Shown: positions 26,749 to 36,685, counted from the stretch's first letter. The stretch: DNA of 64,000 nucleotides from Rhizobium bangladeshense (GCF_001662075.1 NZ_LYPL01000005.1:186001-250000); one strand, 5' to 3'. Numbers and translations are program-made. The notes: generated by a model not told the origin, from the letters alone.

Positions 26749-28602
26749 ATGTCGATCTCAGATGCGATCTACCGTCCCTTCGAAAGCCTGATCCGGCCGC
26801 TCGACATCCCCTACCGGCCGCTGCCCTCGAAGGGGCCAGTGGCCGTTCTTCTTCACTTCGTCCTGATGTTCCGCGGCATCCTGATCACGCTCGCCCTCTG
26901 CACCATGGCGATCGAGGCCATGAACCTGACGATCGTCTGGGGCCTTTCTGTTATCGTCGATGGCGTCACGCAGCAGGGTGCCGTCGCCTTCCTGTACAAC
27001 GACCGGATGCTGCTGATCTTCCTCGGCCTGATGCTTTTCCCCTGCATCCCGATTGCCTCGTTCTTCGTCAATACGCTGAACTCGCACACGCTCGGCATCG
27101 GCATGCCGGCCGCCATTCAATGGCAGGGTCACAGAGCGGTGGAGCGGCAGGACCTCGCCTTCTTCCACGATCTCTACGCCGGCCAGGTCGCCTCGCGCCT
27201 GCAGCAGGTGGCGTCAGCCGTGCAGCAGCAGGTAATTTCGGCCTTCCAGTCCATCCCCCGCTTTATCATGCAGATGGTCGGCTCCGTCGTCCTTCTGAGC
27301 GCGCTCTCCTGGCAGCTTGCCCTGCCGTCCATCATTTGGATCACGCTCAATGTACTGCTCGCCGTGAAGCTTGCGCCGGTCTTCACCGAGCGTTCACGCC
27401 GCTCCGCCAAGCGTCGCAGTCTGATTTCCGGCGCCATCACCGATCTTTACGCCAACATGCAGATGGTCAAACAATTCGCGGCGGAAGACAGCGAGGCCGG
27501 CGCTATCAAAGGAATAATCGGCAAGGCGATCGAGGCGCAGCAGAGCGAACAGCGCATCTACCGTACGGCCGAAGTCATCGTCGTTGTCCTCAACATGATG
27601 CACTGGCTGGCAATTCTGTCGATCGGCTTTACCGGTCTCGTCGACGGCTTCGTCACGATCGGCGAGTTTACAGCCGCCGTCTATGTTCTCAGCCGTCTCT
27701 CCGGTCACACATTTACATTCCTGCAGATGGGCCAGCAGATCTTCCAGGCGATCGGCACGATCAAGGACGCCATGCCCGTCATGACGACACCGCCGACGAT
27801 CACCGACCAGCCAGATGCGGCCGAACTTGTCGTGCAGCGGGGCGAGATCAGGTTCGAGAATGTCCGCTTCGCCTACAAGTCAGGCAAGCCGGTGATCGAC
27901 GCCCTGTCGCTAACGGTGCGGCCCGGCGAGAAGGTGGGCCTCGTCGGCCTATCCGGGGCTGGCAAGACGACGCTCGCAAACCTGCTCCTGCGCTTCTACG
28001 ATATCAAGGACGGCGGGATCCGGATCGACGGGCAGGATATCCGGGCCGTTACCCAATCAAGCCTGCGCCGCGCCATCGGCGTCATCGCTCAGGATGTCGC
28101 TCTGCTGCACCGTTCTGTAGGGGACAATATCCGCTACGGACGGCCGGAGGCGACGCAGGAAGAGATCGAAAGAGTGACGAAGATGGCAAGCGCCGATGGC
28201 TTCATCGCCGATCTTGCCGACAGCGAGGGCCGCAAGAGCTATGACGCCTTCGTTGGCGATCGAGGCATCAAACTGTCGGGCGGTCAGCGCCAGCGGGTGG
28301 CCATCGCCCGCGTGCTCCTGAAGGATGCGCCGATCCTGGTGCTCGACGAGGCGACCTCGGCGCTGGACAGCGAATCCGAAGCCGCCATCCAGGAAAAGCT
28401 CAACCTGGTGATGGAGGGAAAGACGGTGATCGCCATCGCCCACCGCCTGTCGACCATTGCCAGGATGGACAGGATCGTCGTGCTCGATCACGGTCGCATC
28501 GTGGAGGAGGGCAGGCCGGAAGAACTGATCGAGCAGGACGGGTTGTTTGCCCGGCTTTGGAGACACCAAACGGGCGGCTTTATTCCGGACGACATTGGAT
28601 AA
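26749..28602 (+). CDS. ABC exporter, fused permease and ATPase
   Basis: A half-transporter of 617 residues from ATG 26749: six membrane spans (about residues 35-315), then an ATP-binding domain (about 345-600) with Walker A GLSGAGKTT, signature LSGGQRQRVAIAR, Walker B ILVLDEATSALD and switch His in AIAHRLSTIA. It should work as a homodimer and export a lipid, drug or peptide; the substrate cannot be read from the sequence. It stands alone and resembles ordinary chromosomal rhizobial exporters. An open frame extends 20 codons upstream without ribosome-site support. Confidence 0.9.
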   Translation: MSISDAIYRPFESLIRPLDIPYRPLPSKGPVAVLLHFVLMFRGILITLALCTMAIEAMNLTIVWGLSVIVDGVTQQGAVAFLYNDRMLLIFLGLMLFPCIPIASFFVNTLNSHTLGIGMPAAIQWQGHRAVERQDLAFFHDLYAGQVASRLQQVASAVQQQVISAFQSIPRFIMQMVGSVVLLSALSWQLALPSIIWITLNVLLAVKLAPVFTERSRRSAKRRSLISGAITDLYANMQMVKQFAAEDSEAGAIKGIIGKAIEAQQSEQRIYRTAEVIVVVLNMMHWLAILSIGFTGLVDGFVTIGEFTAAVYVLSRLSGHTFTFLQMGQQIFQAIGTIKDAMPVMTTPPTITDQPDAAELVVQRGEIRFENVRFAYKSGKPVIDALSLTVRPGEKVGLVGLSGAGKTTLANLLLRFYDIKDGGIRIDGQDIRAVTQSSLRRAIGVIAQDVALLHRSVGDNIRYGRPEATQEEIERVTKMASADGFIADLADSEGRKSYDAFVGDRGIKLSGGQRQRVAIARVLLKDAPILVLDEATSALDSESEAAIQEKLNLVMEGKTVIAIAHRLSTIARMDRIVVLDHGRIVEEGRPEELIEQDGLFARLWRHQTGGFIPDDIG

Positions 28603-29040
28603 ACAAGGCTTTGAACGTGTCGGTTGCTCGCAACTCTACCGATACTCTGTTTCAGAAGATGACCCCATAACTCGATACTCGATATCGAAGGCGTAAACGA
28701 CCCTTGAAAATTCATCTGTCGGGCCAATACAAAGAGCGAACCGGCCGCCACCTCCGAAGCTTGGGCTTCCTGCTGACGCCTAATGTCTTCGTTGCTGCGA
28801 CTACCAGCGACCTTTCAATGAAAGTGGGTGGCTGGGGCATGGGAATGGTTGGAGATGCGATTCCACGCCCGTTGATATCGCTGCAAGCAACGAAACTCTG
28901 AAAGGGTCGGAGTCGGCCTCAGCTCTATTGAGGTGGCAAACATGATCCAGATAACGTGCGTCCTTGTCGACAGCGATCCCGTTCTGTGGCTTGTCGAAAA
29001 GGAAACTGACGGCCGCATGGTTTGAACATTGAGGTGGACC
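28603..29040. other. Intergenic stretch without a supported gene
   Basis: A short frame (GFLLTPNVFVAATTSDL, 28704-28901) and a 27-codon run beginning MIQITCVLVDSDPVLW (from about 28942) look coding-like but are too short and isolated to name. They may be fragments of lost genes. The final bases GAGGTGGACC provide the ribosome site of the hydrolase. Confidence 0.4.
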
Positions 29041-29859
29041 GTGAACGAGCATGTTATCGAAACGACGCACGGGCAGATCGCCGTGCTGGATATCGACGGA
29101 CCCGGCCTACCGCTGGTGATGATCCATGCGAATTCGGTAAGCAAGGAGTCATTCGGGCCACAGTTCGAGGCCCTGACAGGCTTGCGCCGCATGATCGCGG
29201 TCGATCTTCCAGGGCATGGATCGTCTTCCGATGCTGTCGATCCACTGCGAACTTACAGCATTCCCGGATACGCTGCAGCAGTGCTCGAAGCCTTGAAGCC
29301 AAGAGATGTCGGCGACGTCATCGTCCTCGGGCATTCCCTCGGAGGCCATGTTGGTCTTGAGCTTATCGCACTCGGAGCGTCAGTCCGAGGTGCATTCGTG
29401 TTCGGGACGCCTCCGATCGAAAACAGCCTCGAAGGGCTGCAGGCTGGATTTAAGCCGAGCCCCGAGATGACCTACACCGGCAGTGCCGAGATTTCAGATG
29501 AGCAGGTCGGGATGGTTCTCAATCTGGCGCTTGGAGCCGCCGCGAGCACCGATGACTTCTTCAGATCGGTGGTGCGGCGAACCGATGGACTTGCGCGTCA
29601 GTACATGATCGACGCGGTCGTCGCCGGGCTAGGCGCCGACCAGCGCAAGCTTGCGGAGACGTCGTCTGTGCCATTGGCGATCGTGAACGGTGCGAACGAC
29701 CCGGTGATCAACCTCGACTACCTCGATGGCCTTTCCTATTCCTCCTTGTGGGGCGGGAACCCGTACCGTATTCCGAACGCGGGACATGCCGTGAATCGGG
29801 AGCAGGCCGCATCCTTCAACGCTATCCTTATGAGATTTCTATCAAGTATCGACGGCTGA
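29041..29859 (+). CDS. Alpha/beta hydrolase
   Basis: A 272-residue cytoplasmic alpha/beta-fold hydrolase from GTG 29041, which follows GAGGTGG. Nucleophile elbow is GHSLGGH (Ser about residue 98), the oxyanion region MIHANSVSKESF, catalytic Asp in NGANDPVINLDY and catalytic His in NAGHAVNREQ. The substrate is unknown; the fold covers esterases, haloperoxidases and lactonases. It ends at the edge of a transposase remnant. Confidence 0.88.
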   Translation: MNEHVIETTHGQIAVLDIDGPGLPLVMIHANSVSKESFGPQFEALTGLRRMIAVDLPGHGSSSDAVDPLRTYSIPGYAAAVLEALKPRDVGDVIVLGHSLGGHVGLELIALGASVRGAFVFGTPPIENSLEGLQAGFKPSPEMTYTGSAEISDEQVGMVLNLALGAAASTDDFFRSVVRRTDGLARQYMIDAVVAGLGADQRKLAETSSVPLAIVNGANDPVINLDYLDGLSYSSLWGGNPYRIPNAGHAVNREQAASFNAILMRFLSSIDG

Positions 29860-29934
29860 CGCCGCCACCTTCGGGCCGGCCACTGGTCGAGTCTCGGCCA
29901 ATCTCCCTCGGGTTCCCCTCCCACTTCCAGGGAT

Positions 29935-30165
29935 GAGAGAGTTCGAGCGTTGTCATAACTATCGCCGACACTCCCGACAGACGGCTCGATGCCCGCCTCC
30001 GCCAGCCGTTCGGAATAGCGAATGGACACATATTGCGAGCCGCGGTCGGAATGGTGAACCAGCGCGCCACGGTGAACGGGCCGCCGATCATGAAGTGCCT
30101 GATCGAAGGCATCGAGCACGAAGCCCGCATGAGCGATATAGGCCGGATCAAACGTAGCTGCTCCT
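29935..30165 (-). pseudogene. Fragment of an IS3-family transposase (DDE domain)
   Basis: The minus strand encodes FDQALHDRRPVHRGALVHHS, DRGSQYVSIRYSERLAEAG and SVGSVGDSYDNA, the middle of an IS3-type OrfB catalytic (rve) domain around the second Asp. The upstream HTH and OrfA, and the C-terminal Glu part, are missing, and the sequence joins unrelated DNA on both sides. This is a relic, not an active element; no terminal repeats are seen. Confidence 0.85.
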
Positions 30166-30276
30166 GAATTAAACGAGCAGCCGACTTGCACTGGCCGTTG
30201 TTCGGCACTTTGACATCTGTCTCTGCTTGGGGAATAAAAGAACAGTTGGGCAGCCCAAGAAATAAAAGGTTAGGCG

Positions 30277-31383
30277 ATGCTTCGCGTCATTCTGTGCACT
30301 CTCCTATTGCTAAACGCTTCAGCTTCGTTCGCCGACTACAACATGACCCCTGTCGATCGCAAGTATACCAAGGTTGTCGAAAGGTGCGTCATTGAGACGA
30401 TGCCGAAGACATTAAATCAAGGTGGTCTGCCGATTTGCTATGCGGCTGCGGCGACTTTGCTAGGTGATGAGTATAACTGCTTCCGTAAGGGCAACAAGAA
30501 TTGCACCGAAGTTCCCGACGAAAGACGAGCGTCGATGCTCGATATGTCAAGATTTTCCGAGTACATTAAGGATCAGGACGATAAACGTGACCGTTCAGAA
30601 TATAAAGGCCTCAAACAAGGCGGGTCGATCCATAAAACACTAGACAGTCTTTGGTATGCCGACATGGTCGCGCCAAAGTCTTGCGTATCTGATACCGCAC
30701 ATTTCATTGGCGGATTTGATCCGCAAAATACCACCGCAAGCGATGTCGATAGAATGGGTCAGATGTGGAATGAAATGGCGGAATTCCATAAAAAGTTGAA
30801 AGGCGCTCCAATTTCCCTTCGGGAGGCGGAGGGTCTGAAAAAGGCGTATCAGATGCAGCAACAGGCGACCACGATTGAATTGGCCTTTGCTGAGAAAACA
30901 TGGCCTCTTGTGCTGGATAAGCTCCTGATTCCGGAAATCTGTCGCGACTGGATGGATGGGCCGGAGCACATTTCATACGTACGCAACGACCATCCCAAGA
31001 CCTTTCCGGGGTGGGATGACGATGCCAAACCAGTGAAATCCGATTACAAAAATACGGTGGCCATGGCCCGTCAGATAATCTGCGAGAAGAAGCGTCCGAT
31101 TGGTACGAGTTTCTGTGCCGCAAAACCAATGAGTTATGAGACTTTGAAGGATTGTTCGGACAAGCAGCTTGGGCATGCCGTAGTTATCGAGGGCTACGCT
31201 CGCGTCTGTACGACCAACAGCGCTGATTGTGTGGATTCCGTGAAGGTCCGAAACTCTTGGGGCGATAATTGGCAAAAGCAAAATAATGACGGCTGGATCG
31301 ATGCTAAAACATTGTTGGACAGTACCTTCTACTCCCCTGACGCTCTCGTCTGGATGGAAGAGAAGCCAAAGGAGCAGTATTAG
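30277..31383 (+). CDS. Exported papain-like (C1 family) cysteine protease
   Basis: A 368-residue protein with a signal peptide (residues 1-19, ending SFA). The catalytic triad can be read as Cys54 in NQGGLPICYAAAAT, His300 in LGHAVVIEGYA and Asn326 in VRNSWGDNW, the C1 order and motifs; several further cysteines suggest disulphides in the periplasm or outside. An insert of about 200 residues between Cys and His is unusual for a bacterial papain-like enzyme. AGGTTAGGCG precedes ATG 30277. Whether it is a secreted toxin, a virulence-type protease or degradative is not visible. Lower GC than its neighbours. Confidence 0.8.
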   Translation: MLRVILCTLLLLNASASFADYNMTPVDRKYTKVVERCVIETMPKTLNQGGLPICYAAAATLLGDEYNCFRKGNKNCTEVPDERRASMLDMSRFSEYIKDQDDKRDRSEYKGLKQGGSIHKTLDSLWYADMVAPKSCVSDTAHFIGGFDPQNTTASDVDRMGQMWNEMAEFHKKLKGAPISLREAEGLKKAYQMQQQATTIELAFAEKTWPLVLDKLLIPEICRDWMDGPEHISYVRNDHPKTFPGWDDDAKPVKSDYKNTVAMARQIICEKKRPIGTSFCAAKPMSYETLKDCSDKQLGHAVVIEGYARVCTTNSADCVDSVKVRNSWGDNWQKQNNDGWIDAKTLLDSTFYSPDALVWMEEKPKEQY

Positions 31384-31629
31384 TGATACTATAGTGCGGG
31401 TAGTGGCTAGGGTTGGCGGCAAAATCAATGTTGAAAACCTTCATTCGATCGCGTTTGGTTGGACGCGACAGCCGCCTTCTCCTGGAAACCAGGCGCGTAT
31501 CGCCGAGATGGATCGGTGGATCGACAGCCTGTAGGACGCGTCCGGCCTCCACTCCCGAATGCCCGTCTCTAGTTCTTTGCGGGTCGTGCCGGCATCGTCC
31601 GGGTTGACACGACATAACAGGGGACGGCA

Positions 31630-32195
31630 ATGAAGCTCAACGAATACATGGGGTACAGGCCCTACACCCGCGAATTCGGCGTGATCGCGGACGTGGGGAG
31701 GCTGTTCCTCAATGAGCAGTTGTCCGAAATGGCGTGTCGGATGACGCAATACAGGGAAACGGCCGGGGAGACGCTGGCGGAGATCGTCGACACGCTACCA
31801 CGGACGATCCTCGCCTCATTCGAGCCGACGCCGTCGATGGCTACGAGCTACATGTCGGTCTTGCTGACATTTTCGCCGTTCTTGGCGAGGCGAACAGGCG
31901 CTTTCCCAAGCGCGTTCCATGGGCGGATGCAAACGGATTGCAAGGTGAAATTGACCTCGCGGATCGGGAGGCGATCACTATGCGTCTCGCAGGAAAGCTT
32001 TCCGAGCAGGTCTTTGGCCTGGCGGCTGTCGCCCGTTGTCTCCTACCGTTTTTGCCAAGGTCGGCCGCAGAATTGCATGCCAAACTTGGCATTCCGCTGC
32101 CCGCACTCTATCGGGAACCGTTGATCTTGGAGGGGGCGAAAACAGCTTCCCGCGCTGTTCTATTCCCGCGAAGAGCACCGCTTCAACATCATTAG
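31630..32195 (+). pseudogene. Broken gene of unknown function, plus-strand copy
   Basis: The frame opens MKLNEYMGYRPYTREFGVIA and runs to LPRTILASFE, then continues in the next frame as DGYELHVGLADIFAVLGEA... and ...SAAELHAKLGIPLPALY, so a frameshift lies near 31830. About 190 residues would be encoded by the intact gene. The family is unknown to me. The segment 31888-32180 recurs inverted at 32430-32722 with roughly four-fifths identity by eye. Confidence 0.6.
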
Positions 32196-32429
32196 CCGCT
32201 ATGTGTCCTAACACGCTGAACGGCAACGGGGTTTCGCACCAGCCACAGGTTGTTATGAGGCCGTCAACTGGGCTGTCTCATCTGGCGATTCAGGGCGCAG
32301 GAGGCAAAAAGGCGGTCTTATGCAGCAAATGCACCATGACTGCAGTCGAGCAGTGCGTCCGGTCAAAGATGGATTTACTACCGCGCCGCCTTAATTCCCG
32401 CACGATATTTGGCTTTTGTCCTCAGCCGT

Positions 32430-32722
32430 CTGCTCTTCGCGGGAATAGAACAGCGGGTCAGGCTGTTTTGGCCCCGTCCACGACCAACGGTTCCCCATAG
32501 AGCGCAGGCATCGGAATTCCAAGTTTGGCATGCAGTTCTGCGGCCGACCTCGCAAAAACGCTAGGAGACAACGGGCTACGATCGCGATTCCGAAGACCTG
32601 CATGGAAAGAATCCCTGCGAGACGAACAGTGATCGCCTCCCGGTCCGCGAGGTCGAGTTCGCCAAGCAATGCCTTCGCATCCGCCCAGGGAGTGCGTTTG
32701 GCAAAGCGCCTGACCTCGAATG
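32430..32722 (-). pseudogene. Inverted partial copy of the preceding broken gene
   Basis: The minus strand encodes GELDLADREAITVRLAGILS, then VARCLLAFL, a one-base frameshift relative to the other copy, then SAAELHAKLGIPMPALYGEP and a TGA after GAKTA. The N-terminal part is missing. Two degenerate inverted copies separated by about 250 bases suggest an old duplication or a lost element between them. It lies just downstream of the five-gene defence operon. Confidence 0.6.
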
Positions 32723-32804
32723 GGACGACTTCCCCGCGGTCCTGCCAAATCTGGAAAATGTTCTTTTTGCAACTCTTGTCGATGATTCATCGAATCCCAG
32801 ACGG

Positions 32805-35165
32805 CTACCATCCGGCCGGCTCTTCCTCTTCTGCTCCACCAAAAATATCGAGAAGGAGTTCGGGGTTCGAGCCCTCTCCGCGCAGTTCTTCAAGGGTCTG
32901 CTCGAGGATACGACCGTATTTGGCGAGGGGCTTTGCCCTACTTCTGTGGGCGAGATCATCGAGCGTTGCTTCGACAGCCTGACCAAGACGATCTGCCATG
33001 GGGTCCTGGCCGATGACAAGTGCGAATGGCTCGCGGAGCCGATAACGCAGCAGACCGACCAGAAGCAGCGGAGCATACTGGAATCGGGTATATGTCGAGC
33101 CCAGATTTTCCTTGAACTCTCGAAGGACGCGCTTCGCAATCCGCTCTGCTTCGGTCCTGTTGACAAGCCGTGGGGCGATTTCGGAACGTGACAGGAGAAA
33201 CGCCATCGCAGCCGTTTCCTTCTGCCATTTCCACGTATCTACCGTCCTCGAAAGCATCGTGCGGATGGCTCGAAGCTCGAAGGCCTCGCCGCTGGCGATA
33301 CGACCCAGTCCCTGGTACGCCAGCTTCCAATGGCTGCCCATCTTGAAGATCGGGTGGCCGCCTCGCTCCTCCTGATCCCACGCATCTAACAGCCAGGCGG
33401 AGACCTGCTCGGGGCAGCGTCGGAAGAGCCAAGTTAAGAACCGGAGGGAATCCGTACCGTCCCTGCGCTGATCGATCTTGTGGCGGACATCCTCCACCGC
33501 TCGCAGGATAAGCGTGTCCAGTTGCGCGACGGCCTCCTGCCCGATACCGGGCGGAATCTCACCGTCGCTGGAGATCGCGTAACGCCCGGCAGGCCTCGCC
33601 GCCAAGCGTTTTGCCAACGCCGTCCAGTCTACCGCGCTCGCCGTGACATTTTTTGACAGCAGCGTAAGAAGTCCGTCGCCGCGAGGGTTGTCGTTCCAGG
33701 AATCCGGCCCACACGGTAGCACGAGACGTCGGGGAACCGTTGGCTGCGATCTCTTGAACCCGTCGAGGAGATCCTCCCATCGGGTCGGTAGCTCCGCAGC
33801 GCCGTCCCAGTCGACTTGGAACTGATTGCCGAGCTTTTGCGCGTGTACGAGGATCTTCGCACGGCCAGACGCCGGGCTCTGCTCCACCCACAGATCGACC
33901 GGGGTCGCTTCACTGACTTTCGCACCGATGACGATTTCGGCCTTGCGAGGAAGGTCCGCAGTTTCCTTGCGCAGGAAGATCGAAAACCGGTCCTGCCCCG
34001 CCTGAATTGCAAGGCGCGCGGGCGACGGACTTCGATAAACCGACCCGGCCGGCAGGGTCGCTTCGGGGTCGATGAGATCAAAGTTCTCCGCTGCATCGCG
34101 GCGCTGAACGATCGTCGAAATCTGCGGGAGAAAGTCGAAATATACCGGCTCGCGTCTGCTAAGGCGTCGAGCCGCCGTCAATGCTCCCTGTGCGACCGCG
34201 GTCGCGGCCAGACGCAGCGGCGATCTTCCCACGGCGCTAGCCGCACGTGCGAAGAGACCGTCGCTCAGTGCGCCCTCGGTCAGAGTCTCGAACAGTACGA
34301 CGTCGCATTGTTGAAACTCTTGAGACATGGCGGGGGCTGCTGGGAGACTGCCGGGCAACTCCTTCGGCGGATTCAGAATTTCCCACGATCCGTTCTTCAA
34401 ACGGAGCACTTCAGGAGAAGCCTCTAGGCCGAGGGTAAGGCGACCGTGCGCGTGAGCCCATTCCAGATGGTCTGATCTATCGGTCTGCGAAGCGCTCAGC
34501 ACCGCTTCCCTGGCTCGAAGAGAAAGACCATCGTATCCAAGTTCGGAAGCCATCAGCTTTCCGACCGCCCGCCGTTCGGGCGCCAGAAGGGTCTGACCAC
34601 GGCTGTTCTCCCGGCGGATACGAAGCTTCTGGACAGTGAACCCGTCGGCGACGTGACTGACGACCCCCACCAGTTGCCCATGCTCGATCGCCCCTAGCTC
34701 GATGGCGTGCAATGTCGCTAGCACCGAACGCCACACCAGCAGCGGAGTGGCGTTTCTAGCCTTACGCATCGCGGCGAGCAATCGCTCCTGTTGCAGCTCG
34801 GTGATGCCTGGATGATCGTCCAGGCTGCCGACGCCGAAGTCTGCTTGTGGTGCCATGCCTCGGAACGCAGCCGATAACTGCTCGACGGTCCCCTTGCCGA
34901 AAATCAGGCTCCGCACCGTCACACGTTTGCCACCCGCGCCCACGGTCCCCCAGCCGTCTCCAAGACCGTGCGGAGCGAGTGCGGCCTGCGCGCCCCCCAC
35001 GAAGCCCGAATTGGCCTTGGCACCGGTCATAACCACGACCCCATTCAGACCGCCGTCCACGATCGACGACGGCACTTCCCGCTCTTCGCCGTCGGCCAGC
35101 ACCACCCAGTTCCGCGCCGTGGAATCGCGCCAACCATTCAGATCAAAGCCGCTGAGCTTCTTCAT
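32805..35165 (-). CDS. 786-residue protein of unknown fold, last gene of McrB-like operon
   Basis: No family is recognised. The N-terminal part (1-330) has alternating strands and glycine turns (VVLADGEEREVPSSIVDGG, LVGVVSHVADGFTVQKLRI, CDVVLFETLTEGAL) reminiscent of actin/Hsp70-type nucleotide-binding folds, but no diagnostic phosphate loop can be claimed. The C-terminal half (about 540-770) is helical, with repeated Arg/Leu-rich segments, ending in an acidic tail (GGAEEEEPAGW). Its ATG overlaps the stop of the DUF2357 gene by 4 bases, so it is translationally coupled and belongs to the same system. Cytoplasmic, no signal peptide. Confidence 0.8.
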   Translation of the reverse strand: MKKLSGFDLNGWRDSTARNWVVLADGEEREVPSSIVDGGLNGVVVMTGAKANSGFVGGAQAALAPHGLGDGWGTVGAGGKRVTVRSLIFGKGTVEQLSAAFRGMAPQADFGVGSLDDHPGITELQQERLLAAMRKARNATPLLVWRSVLATLHAIELGAIEHGQLVGVVSHVADGFTVQKLRIRRENSRGQTLLAPERRAVGKLMASELGYDGLSLRAREAVLSASQTDRSDHLEWAHAHGRLTLGLEASPEVLRLKNGSWEILNPPKELPGSLPAAPAMSQEFQQCDVVLFETLTEGALSDGLFARAASAVGRSPLRLAATAVAQGALTAARRLSRREPVYFDFLPQISTIVQRRDAAENFDLIDPEATLPAGSVYRSPSPARLAIQAGQDRFSIFLRKETADLPRKAEIVIGAKVSEATPVDLWVEQSPASGRAKILVHAQKLGNQFQVDWDGAAELPTRWEDLLDGFKRSQPTVPRRLVLPCGPDSWNDNPRGDGLLTLLSKNVTASAVDWTALAKRLAARPAGRYAISSDGEIPPGIGQEAVAQLDTLILRAVEDVRHKIDQRRDGTDSLRFLTWLFRRCPEQVSAWLLDAWDQEERGGHPIFKMGSHWKLAYQGLGRIASGEAFELRAIRTMLSRTVDTWKWQKETAAMAFLLSRSEIAPRLVNRTEAERIAKRVLREFKENLGSTYTRFQYAPLLLVGLLRYRLREPFALVIGQDPMADRLGQAVEATLDDLAHRSRAKPLAKYGRILEQTLEELRGEGSNPELLLDIFGGAEEEEPAGW

Positions 35166-36685
35166 GGCCCAGGTCCAGCTCTATAAATCTCGCTGCGCGC
35201 GAACGCTCTGATCGCTTCCAGTCCGCTTCGAAGACCGTCGCCGAACGCTTCGAATGCGATCGCGTCGACATGGGTCCGAGGGCCGGTGGCGGAGTTCTTC
35301 TCGAACTGTCCATGGGACGGCGTAAGGATTAGTCCGTTACGAAGAACTTCTGTCTGTCCGAACGGTTGAATCTCAGCCAGGCGATCGTTTGCGCGAAGGA
35401 CCGCCTGCGAGAGGTCAAGTCTTTCCATCGTGTGCGGGGTCCACACCGCCACTCGCCTTGGCAGCTCCGCTCGCGAGATGTCGGTGATGCGCAGCGAGAC
35501 GTGAGCTCGCGCCAGTGCAAGAAGCGTGCCGGGCGCTTCGGGTCGGGCCTGGACCTCGACGATGCGCCCGGTGTTCTTGAGCCAGAACACCGCTATAGGA
35601 CGATCCTGCTCGAACCATCGGCCAAGTGACGCCTCTGCACGCCAGACTATCGGCGACTGCGCGACGAGTTCGGACTCCTCGAGCTCGTCGATGGCAAGCA
35701 CCATGGCGAGGACCGCGAAGTCCGTCCATGTCTCGGCCTGCCACGCCCATAAGTCGTCGAGCACCTTGTCCTCTTCCAGCAACCGCCGCCAGGCCTCGTA
35801 GATCGCCCGATAGCCGGGATCCTGCATGAGGACGTAGTTCGGAACGATGCCGGTGTCGGCGACGCGGACTTCGAGTTCCGCGAGCATGCGGGCGAACGTC
35901 TTGCAGAAACGGCCGAACGCGTCGACTTCCATATAACGTTTGCTTGCCTTGGCACGGGGATGCTCCTGCATCCATTCTCTGGCGACGTCCGAAGCGAGGC
36001 GGACATAGGCATGAAGAACTCGATTTTCCGGCGTGTCGAAGTTCTCCCTTCGAACGGTTGCGAGAATTCGCTGGCTGGCCCCCGCTCTTTCGGCGATGTT
36101 ACGGCCAGGCTGGCGCACCAGCCAGCGCATCGACGCCCTGTCCATCTCCTGTACGCGGTCGAGCGGAACGAGTTCGCGGGTTCGCCGAAGCACACGACGA
36201 ATTCGCGGCTCGAGGGCCTTCAGTCTCGGAAGCACGTCCTCGGCCTGACGGACGATTTCCGCCATTCGGGGATCTTCTTCATTTTCGGCTCGCTCCCACG
36301 CGAGCCGCAATCGCGACCAGACCGCGATCGGGTCCTCCAGCGCCTCCCCAAGTTCCTGCACACGCGCAAGAACTTCGTTCATCCTGCGAAGCAGCTCGCG
36401 CGCCCTGACTTCTTCCGGCGTCTCATGCTCTTTCGCCGTTCTCGGACGAACTGGAAATCCCTGTCGGAGAGGATTGGGCGCGTGGCCGCCCTTGGGATAG
36501 GGATGCAGAATCAGCTCGCGCACGCCGTCGCGCAACTCCGTGCGCATCAGGCGAGCATGCCCGCCCTTACGCGGAGCGTCGCCTGCGATTTCGCTGACTA
36601 AGCAATCGCTGGGTCCGAAGCTTTTCAACCCTGAACGATCCCACGGACGAGCCAGATGCAGCATCAGCGGCTGACCCCATTCCAA
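35162..36685 (-). CDS. DUF2357-domain protein, McrC-like partner
   Basis: A 507-residue protein whose middle holds RRENFDTPENRVLHAYVRLA (about residues 215-235), the hallmark of DUF2357, a domain seen in McrC-type partners of McrB-like AAA+ motors. An N-terminal region (1-90) is unassigned, and helices dominate 80-215. Near the C terminus, DRPIAVFWLKNTGRIVEVQA resembles a PD-(D/E)XK nuclease core in which the usual E-x-K reads E-x-Q, so nuclease activity may be altered or lost. It overlaps the McrB-like gene upstream by 22 bases and the next gene by 4, indicating coupled translation. Confidence 0.82.
   Translation of the reverse strand: MEWGQPLMLHLARPWDRSGLKSFGPSDCLVSEIAGDAPRKGGHARLMRTELRDGVRELILHPYPKGGHAPNPLRQGFPVRPRTAKEHETPEEVRARELLRRMNEVLARVQELGEALEDPIAVWSRLRLAWERAENEEDPRMAEIVRQAEDVLPRLKALEPRIRRVLRRTRELVPLDRVQEMDRASMRWLVRQPGRNIAERAGASQRILATVRRENFDTPENRVLHAYVRLASDVAREWMQEHPRAKASKRYMEVDAFGRFCKTFARMLAELEVRVADTGIVPNYVLMQDPGYRAIYEAWRRLLEEDKVLDDLWAWQAETWTDFAVLAMVLAIDELEESELVAQSPIVWRAEASLGRWFEQDRPIAVFWLKNTGRIVEVQARPEAPGTLLALARAHVSLRITDISRAELPRRVAVWTPHTMERLDLSQAVLRANDRLAEIQPFGQTEVLRNGLILTPSHGQFEKNSATGPRTHVDAIAFEAFGDGLRSGLEAIRAFARSEIYRAGPGP

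Noticed and set aside
29860..30276. Complete IS3-family insertion sequence
   Set aside because: Only part of the OrfB catalytic domain is present, with no OrfA and no terminal inverted repeats.
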